Below, piece after piece: positions 57,956 through 64,000 of a stretch of DNA of 64,000 nt. A program made the position numbers and the translations under genes. The stretch covers positions 124,001-188,000 of the forward strand of contig KV419440.1 in the NCBI GenBank assembly GCA_001630475.1. Direction: 5' to 3'. Position 1 is the first letter of the stretch, and every line of letters starts with the position of its first letter. Source of the DNA: Sistotremastrum niveocremeum HHB9708 (lineage: Eukaryota > Basidiomycota > Agaricomycetes > Sistotremastrales > Sistotremastraceae). Under the pieces are notes generated by a model. The model was not told the DNA's origin and ran no database searches. It was given only the letters and a program-made list of their open reading frames with translations.

Positions 57956-60411
57956 TCAAAGCGCCAAAGTCCAACTCAAACCCAGCCCAACCCACACAAC
58001 GACCCACGCAGCCCAATCCACCTTGCTGAACCTCAACACACAAACAGCGCTCGACTTAGCACCAGGTGGCTGACCCAGAGCGACCGAGCTCTGAACCACG
58101 CTACTCGTCGAAGTACTCGTATGTACAACCCCACTACTATCGGTGACGACCAACGTCACGAGCGTTTCGAACGGGACAATGGTGGGCAACGCTGAGAAAT
58201 TATGATTGATAATAATCGGAGAATATGTGGATGCTCCTAAATCTGAGGAAACGCGCTGAGAGGGTGTCGGGTGCGCTTGAGATGTTGGGCCAGTGAGATT
58301 AAAGATGTAGGAGGGTGCTGTGGGGACCGGAGTTGCGAGGGGGAAGTTCGGAAGAGTTGTGGTGATTGTGGTAGTGAATGAGATGGGACTAGGAGAAGTA
58401 GTTGAGGATGCAGAGGATGATGAAGATGCAAGAGTTGAGGATGCGAGAGTTGATGTAGATGACATTGAAGATGGCGGTGACAAAATTGATGTTGAGTTCG
58501 TGGAGTTGAGAGAGGAGGAGATGCTGGGATTATACAAGCCTATCATAGGCGGTTCCTTGGTATCAATGCCGTAACTAGAAGACGCTTAACGCTCCAACTT
58601 GAAATGCGATTGACGAGTATGCTTACCTGAATATAGAATAGACTGTCCTGAGAAACGGCGTGCCTAATTGCCAATCGATGCCGTCACCCGAAGATGGCAA
58701 TGCCGCCGGCCAAGAAAGGCAGAGATCGGGACTCGTCGAAGTCGGCCCTATCAGATAATCTTTCGGCCCTAGAGTAAAGTTCTGGCCACTATAACACGAT
58801 CAGTATGGCGTCGGCAGACATACGAACAAAGCATACCCAAACGTGAATTGGATGGGCAGCGAAGTATCGCAGGGAACAGCCCAGCGTCCAGCTGTAATAT
58901 TTTGAGAAAACGGTATAGGAGACAAAGGCACGTGACTTGCTATCGACCAATCGACTTTCGGGACTAAGAGCGTCGAATATCCGGGAGACCTACTTCATGA
59001 TCAACACAGGCCAAATCAATGCATGACATTCCATACGTCTTGATAGGGACCGAAGATCCCGTCAGCGCCTCTGTACGCGTCCGTGAGCACGGCTAGAACT
59101 GGAATAAAAATCCATACGTACACATCCAAAAGAGCGATGGAATTGGGACCCGTGATATTCGCGTAGGTGGGTGAAGGTTTGACTTCTGTTCCATTCACCT
59201 ATGCACAATTGCGTCAGAAAACTGCGAAGGCATGTCGAATATAACTTACAAAAATATCACTCAATTCCAATGCCCATTGAAGGTAGATCGACGAGTTGGC
59301 AACAGTGGTGTTGCTGAATGGTGCAAAAGGTACCACGGGATGCCACTCGATAGCAGAGAGGTTCGAGACGACGGAGGAATCGATAGCTCCTGTTTTATTG
59401 ATAAGCAAGCGACATCACTGAGTAATAGAGGAACAAACCTAAGGAAAGGCTTCCATTATTTTGGTAGGTGAGGCTTAAGCCGAACATGGGATAGGCGAGT
59501 AACCCAGTTTCGACCATGGTTGAAATGAATGGGGGTGCTGTGCGTTTATAAGGGCCAGGTTTGAAGCCAGAACTAACGAGGTAACTTACCGGCAGGAGTA
59601 GAGGAGCCAATGACGGAAAGACGAGGGAATCCTAGTCCTAACACACCACTTATGCGGTCTGTTAAAGCGACATTGGTTGAATTGATGAATGCTTGGGAAC
59701 TTGCTTAGGCAGAGTCAACATGAAAGCTATGGCAGGACTCACCTAAGGCTTGCTCCGGGACTGTGATGTTGCCCAAATCAACTGATTCGCGAGCCACAAA
59801 ACCCGACGCAACTAGAAAGTCTGATGAGTTACTGAGCGCGCATAGCCGATGAAAGGATCATACAGGTAGCGTCTGCGAAGGAGATGTTGAAGACGGTATT
59901 ATTTTGGTCGATGGGAACGAATGTAGGACTTGAAAATGAGAGTGGATATTTTGGAAGGGGTGAGCATGCGGAAGATTCGCAGTCTGAGGAGAGTATCCAG
60001 AGGTCTGACGAAGCAGTGTCGAGTGCGACCTAAGGATGGATGGTTAGACGAGACATAACGACTGGAGGGCAGCGCACCTGGAAATTTATACCACCAGCGG
60101 ACAGCGTAACAAAATATGAACTGAATGCGACATTATATTTCGCTTGAAAGATATAAGAAAGAGAGGACGCACCCATGGCCAGATGTGACTGGCACCGCGC
60201 TAGCTCGTCCACGGTTCCCAACTGTCGAATTTGTGGAATTTGCGAGCGCTCTTGGTTCATAAGACACCAACGAGTTCGCCCAAGCAGGCTTTTCTGTTAA
60301 GCCATGGTCCCTCGCTATTGCAAGAGGTTTGTAATGGTGCAGCGCCGACACAAGGAGAGCAGCATATAGGGGTACGAGAAACCAAGGTGCGCAGCCCGCC
60401 ACAAGGCGCAT
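57956..60411 (-). CDS. Pepsin-like aspartic protease (A1) with C-terminal membrane anchor
   Basis: Secretory-pathway endoprotease. Thirteen exons (60411..60173, 60120..60078, 60029..59864, 59811..59743, 59703..59590, 59537..59439, 59389..59250, 59198..59122, 59070..59037, 58989..58941, 58891..58837, 58788..58627, 58574..57956) give 621 residues. A hydrophobic leader is followed by the first active site VALDTASSDLW (Asp98), SGVLGLGFP, the second site region ALLDVGADGIFGP (Asp315), then VPCDT, FTFGGQNFTLGPKDY and GTPFLRTVYSIF. A Ser/Thr stalk of about 150 residues and a final hydrophobic helix (WAAWVVVWVGLGLSWTLAL) fit a GPI or membrane anchor. The usual DTG/DSG triads read DTA and DVG. The intron 58940..58892 appears to be GC-AG, and intron 59742..59704 is only 39 nt. 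Confidence 0.85.
58892..58940 (-). other. Probable GC-AG intron in the aspartic protease
   Basis: GATA|GCAAGT donor with a TTACAG acceptor, 49 nt, joins VSRIFDALSPES... to GRWAVPCDT in phase. The competing GTGCCT donor would leave a 40-nt intron and add four residues. Confidence 0.55.
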
Positions 60412-61646
60412 TGCTCAGGGACGGTATTCCCTTGAAACGAAGCTCGAAAGCAAAAAACAATAGACACAAAATTAGGTTTAGGAGGAGACGGCGGTGTAGA
60501 GGGCGGGAGCAGAAAACGCCATGGATTTGCAACTGAAACCGCAGCGACAAACGTTCAAGTTGACGACCGTTATTTCGTTGCCGAGCGCTGCCGAGCTCAC
60601 TAGGCGGGATCATGGGACTCATCCAATTTAGGAAATTGTATTCATGTTCTAAAAATGGTATTGAACAAAGCTATCACTTCCGAAGTAGAACAAGGAGAAC
60701 AAGATCGCATCTCCATGCAGGACAATGAGATAGTGCACGAAAAAAAGATGATCATCACAAGAGTTTCGCACTCGCTGCTGGAATAATAGTCCATGCGCAA
60801 CGTGGCATCCTTGATTAGGATTGGTCTGCAAGGGAGCCTTTAGAAGTTTTGGATGCGCGTGACCGACAGAAGCGTACTGCTGCGACGGTTAAGAATCTCG
60901 TGGTCGTGACCAGAAGGCCATTTTAGCTTCGTTAGCATGTTTGCTAGCTGCGTCGTTCACAGGGGAAAAGATGCTGACGCGCAAGATAAGAGACTGCTTC
61001 GAGACATCATGATTGCGGTATCAGAGGAGACTTGTGAATAGATCCTCTTCTTGTTCGATTGATTCGGTACGCGAACCTTCGTGGTCATACGGCGAGTCAA
61101 AAGAGCCTTGTCGTGTAAGCAACAAGCGATAGACCGGCGGTTGTTCCAGAAAAGGAGACGCATCATATTAGGAGGGTGAAGCATGATCGAGAAGCTCCAC
61201 ATTGTTTCGAGCTAGCCTTTTGTCCGAAACCAGCTGTTTGGCATGGGTCGAAAATACGATAGAAATTCGGCATTTTTATCCTTGACCTCCGATGTTCGTC
61301 ACTTGGCAGAAAAATACAAACAGAGAGCACCAGGCTATTTTTTGGGAGATTATGGGTCAGCAGATCTGAGACGGGGATGATGATCTTCGTGTTGGACGCA
61401 GCCGGTGTTGGTTGGCATGGCCTCCGGGAAGTTGGTACCAAACACGACCAAACCCCGTCTCCAACTTGGCGCACGATCCAAAACACGACCACCCATTTCG
61501 TCTTCTCCAGCCACTCTCTCTAATTTCTTTCCATTTCTGAATTACTTTATTACCTTTGGTCGCGGGTTAGACTTGAGGACTCCAATCGCACATCCAGGAT
61601 TCGCCTTCTCAGAAAAAGCACTTTGCCTTGATCTCTACTTTCAGCC
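60412..61646. other. Divergent spacer, 1.2 kb
   Basis: Shared upstream region of the aspartic protease (-) and the Ras-GAP (+). The last 150 bp before the Ras-GAP start are pyrimidine-rich. No gene, repeat or RNA recognised. Confidence 0.5.
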
Positions 61647-64000
61647 ATGACTTCCTATTCTTCTGTCGAATCGCCCACCTCGCCGAGCAGCATGTCTACC
61701 AAACGAACAACGAATCGCAATACGAACCGATACAGCGTGACCGCGCTCTTCAGTATGGCTGCGGAACAGGATGTGGAGGTTGAAGATGATTTGGCACGCG
61801 GTAAGACAACCGGTCGTGCGACCGCTTCCTGATACTTATCGCTTTCATTAGCCCAGAAACGCTTGCGAGATCTGAAATCTCGTATTTCGGCACAATCGAA
61901 GAAAAATTTCGTCCTTGAACGCGATGTTCGTTACCTCGATTCACGAATTGCTCTGCTTATCCAGAACCGGATGGCTTTGGATGAGGTGCGGAATCTCAAT
62001 GTTATGACTACATCGTGCTTACTCATTCCCATTCAGCAAAATGAAGTCGAACGACATCTGGAGGAGGTCGATCCCTCGGAAGGACAGTATCCAGATGACC
62101 GAAAGATGCAGCAATACGGGAATTTGTTCTTCCTCCTCCAATCCGAACCCCGCCACATTGCCTCCCTTTGCAGACTCGTCAGTCTATCAGAGATCGACAC
62201 TCTGCTACAAACAGTTATGTTTACGCTTTACGGAAACCAATACGAGAGTCGTGAAGAGCACTTGCTCCTCACCATGTTCCAAGTCAGTCATCAATCTCTC
62301 CATCGATCGTATAATCGTCTGATAATTCATGCCCAGTCTGTACTATCAGCACAATTCGAGACCACAACAGAATTCGGATCCCTTTTACGCGCCAATACCC
62401 CCGTCTCTCGAATGATGACCACATATACCCGTCGAGGCCCCGGCCAAAGTTATCTGAAGAGTGTTCTAGCCGATCGTATCAACAGTCTTATCGAACACAA
62501 AGATCTCAATCTCGAGATCAACCCGCTCAAGGTTTCTATTAAAGAAATTCATTTCGCGTAATCGTTATTGAACCCTTTTCCTAGGTCTATGAGCAAATGA
62601 TAGCACAGATCGAAGAAGATAACGGCACACTACCACCTAATCTTCCTCGTGGAATATCACCCGAACAAGCTGCTGCAAATCCGGATGTTCAAGCTATCAT
62701 CGCTCCTCGGTTGACGATGCTCATGGAGATCGCCAACAGTTTCTTGATGACTATCATTGAGAGCATGGAGAGCGTGCCATATGGTATTCGGTGGATATGC
62801 AAACAAATCAGAAGTTTGACTAGAGTGAGTTGCTCCCTTGTCTTGCCGTTATTAGCGCCAGAGTCTAAATGACCCTTTTAGCGAAAATACCCCGATGCTA
62901 CTGACTACGCTATTTGTTCTTTGATCGGCGGGTTCTTCTTCCTTCGTTTCATCAATCCTGCCATTGTCACTCCCCAAGCGTACATGCTTGTGGAGGGTGT
63001 TCCTGCCAAACACCCTCGACGAACATTGACTTTGGTACGCTTATTGCCAATCTTCCGCGTTCGCATAGTTGATTGAGGATGTTCTTCAGATCGCAAAGAT
63101 GCTGCAGAATTTGGCCAACAAGCCTTCTTATGCGAAGGAGGCATACATGATCATTCTTAACCCGTTCGTCGAAAATAACAAAGCGCGGATCAACCTCTTC
63201 TTGAACAACCTTTGTGAGATCGGTGACTTCTATGACACTCTTGAGGTGAGCTTTTGTCGTTCTTCGGGCTTCTTCGGTGCTGATCTCTTGACAGATGGAT
63301 CAATACATGGCACTGTCGAAGAAGGATTTGATGATCAACATCACATTGAACGAGCTTTACAACACACATTCTCTGATCCTCCAACACGTTGAGACGCTAG
63401 TCAGTCCTCCGCGTCATGACTCTGAGATAGAAGCTGATAATCTTCCAGTCACCAAACGAGAAGCATCACCTCCGTGTCCTCACGGATGAACTAGGTCCCG
63501 CACCTGCCCAAGTTCCTCGGAAAGAGAATCGCGCTATTGAGCTTCCTCTTTACAGCCGATGGGAGACTCCCATTCAGGATGTGGCCACCGCCCTCATGGA
63601 CAATGTCACGCAGAATGACATCCTTTACATGGAGACTAAATCCATCTTCGTCCAGCTCATTCGTTCACTCCCCGGCGCAGCCGAGAAGCGTCCCATCGAC
63701 CTCCCAGCGATTGCCGAGAGGGCTGCCACCACGAAAGATGCGATGCTTGTCCGCAAGGGACTCAAAGTGAAAGAAATGTTGCGAGAATTGGAAGAACTGC
63801 ACATTGTCGATCGATCAGACGATTTCAAGCTCATGCAAGAAGAAGTCGCTGCAGAACTAAATCATCTCGGAAATCTTCGGGAGAAGGTTATCTTGGAAAC
63901 CCGAAGTCTTGAAGCTGTGTTCAAGAATATCTGTGATCACAACAACTACCTGAGAGGGCAACTCGAGCAGTATAAGGCGTATCTTGCAAACGTCAGATTG
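61647..64000 (+). CDS. gap1: Ras GTPase-activating protein, Gap1 type (partial, runs off right edge)
   Basis: Switches off Ras by stimulating GTP hydrolysis; plasma-membrane signalling in growth and mating. Nine exons are visible (61647..61800, 61852..61985, 62037..62282, 62337..62531, 62585..62824, 62882..63034, 63090..63245, 63295..63399, 63449..>64000), open to the edge. A Ser/Thr-rich N-terminus and a coiled-coil segment precede the RasGAP domain: [23 protein letters not shown] carries the arginine-finger region, and [17 protein letters not shown] is the FLR...PA signature. [17 protein letters not shown] follows, then the RasGAP C-terminal domain ([16 protein letters not shown] onward). 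There are no IQ motifs or calponin domain, so it resembles fission yeast Gap1 rather than true IQGAPs. At 63035 the later acceptor (63089) is used because it restores TLTLIAKM. Confidence 0.93.

Overview
This window is nuclear DNA of a filamentous basidiomycete, most likely a wood- or litter-decaying member of the Agaricomycetes. The evidence is dense genes split by many 45-65 nt introns, class II (manganese-type) peroxidases, an aryl-alcohol-oxidase-like GMC flavoenzyme, a GH5_7 mannanase-type protein, a DUF6593 protein and several F-box/leucine-rich-repeat-like proteins. I saw no prokaryotic features, no tRNA or rRNA genes, and no mobile element I could name. All gene models below were spliced by eye from reading frames and GT(GC)-AG junctions.

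Layout. 1-8.9 kb is housekeeping: ornithine decarboxylase (cut by the left edge), a CGFS monothiol glutaredoxin and Ku70, all on the minus strand, then an OPT-family oligopeptide transporter diverging from Ku70. 9.3-11.7 kb holds an F-box-like protein (+) and a DUF6593 protein (-). 12.3-22.1 kb is a lineage-specific block on the minus strand: a manganese peroxidase copy with a one-base frameshift, two tandem F-box paralogs, and an intact manganese peroxidase. 22.1-31.0 kb is gene-poor and looks decayed. 31.0-33.3 kb is the GMC oxidase (+). 36.1-39.1 kb is a protein with two fused GH5_7 domains (-). 39.5-40.8 kb is an AYR1-like short-chain dehydrogenase (+), and 41.6-43.6 kb a forkhead regulator (-). 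46.2-49.2 kb is cullin 3 (-), 49.4-50.5 kb an RS-rich nuclear protein (-), 51.5-53.2 kb an ER-type DnaJ ending in SDEL (+), 54.3-55.3 kb a secreted Ser-rich protein (+), 55.7-57.5 kb another F-box protein (-), 58.0-60.4 kb a GPI-type aspartic protease (-), and 61.6 kb to the right edge a Ras-GAP (+).

How the genes may work together. The peroxidases (Mn2+ oxidation using H2O2), the GMC oxidase (H2O2 producer) and the GH5_7 protein form a loose secreted lignocellulose neighbourhood within about 27 kb. The remaining genes serve DNA repair, redox and iron handling, polyamine synthesis, ER folding, ubiquitin ligation and Ras signalling, with no operon-like logic.

The most unusual items are: the fused GH5_7 protein, in which the catalytic nucleophile position is Gln in one domain and Gly in the other; the frameshifted peroxidase beside its intact paralog; a perfect MluI-type palindrome upstream of both tandem F-box genes; an 8-nt coding microexon in the dehydrogenase; and three probable GC-AG introns.
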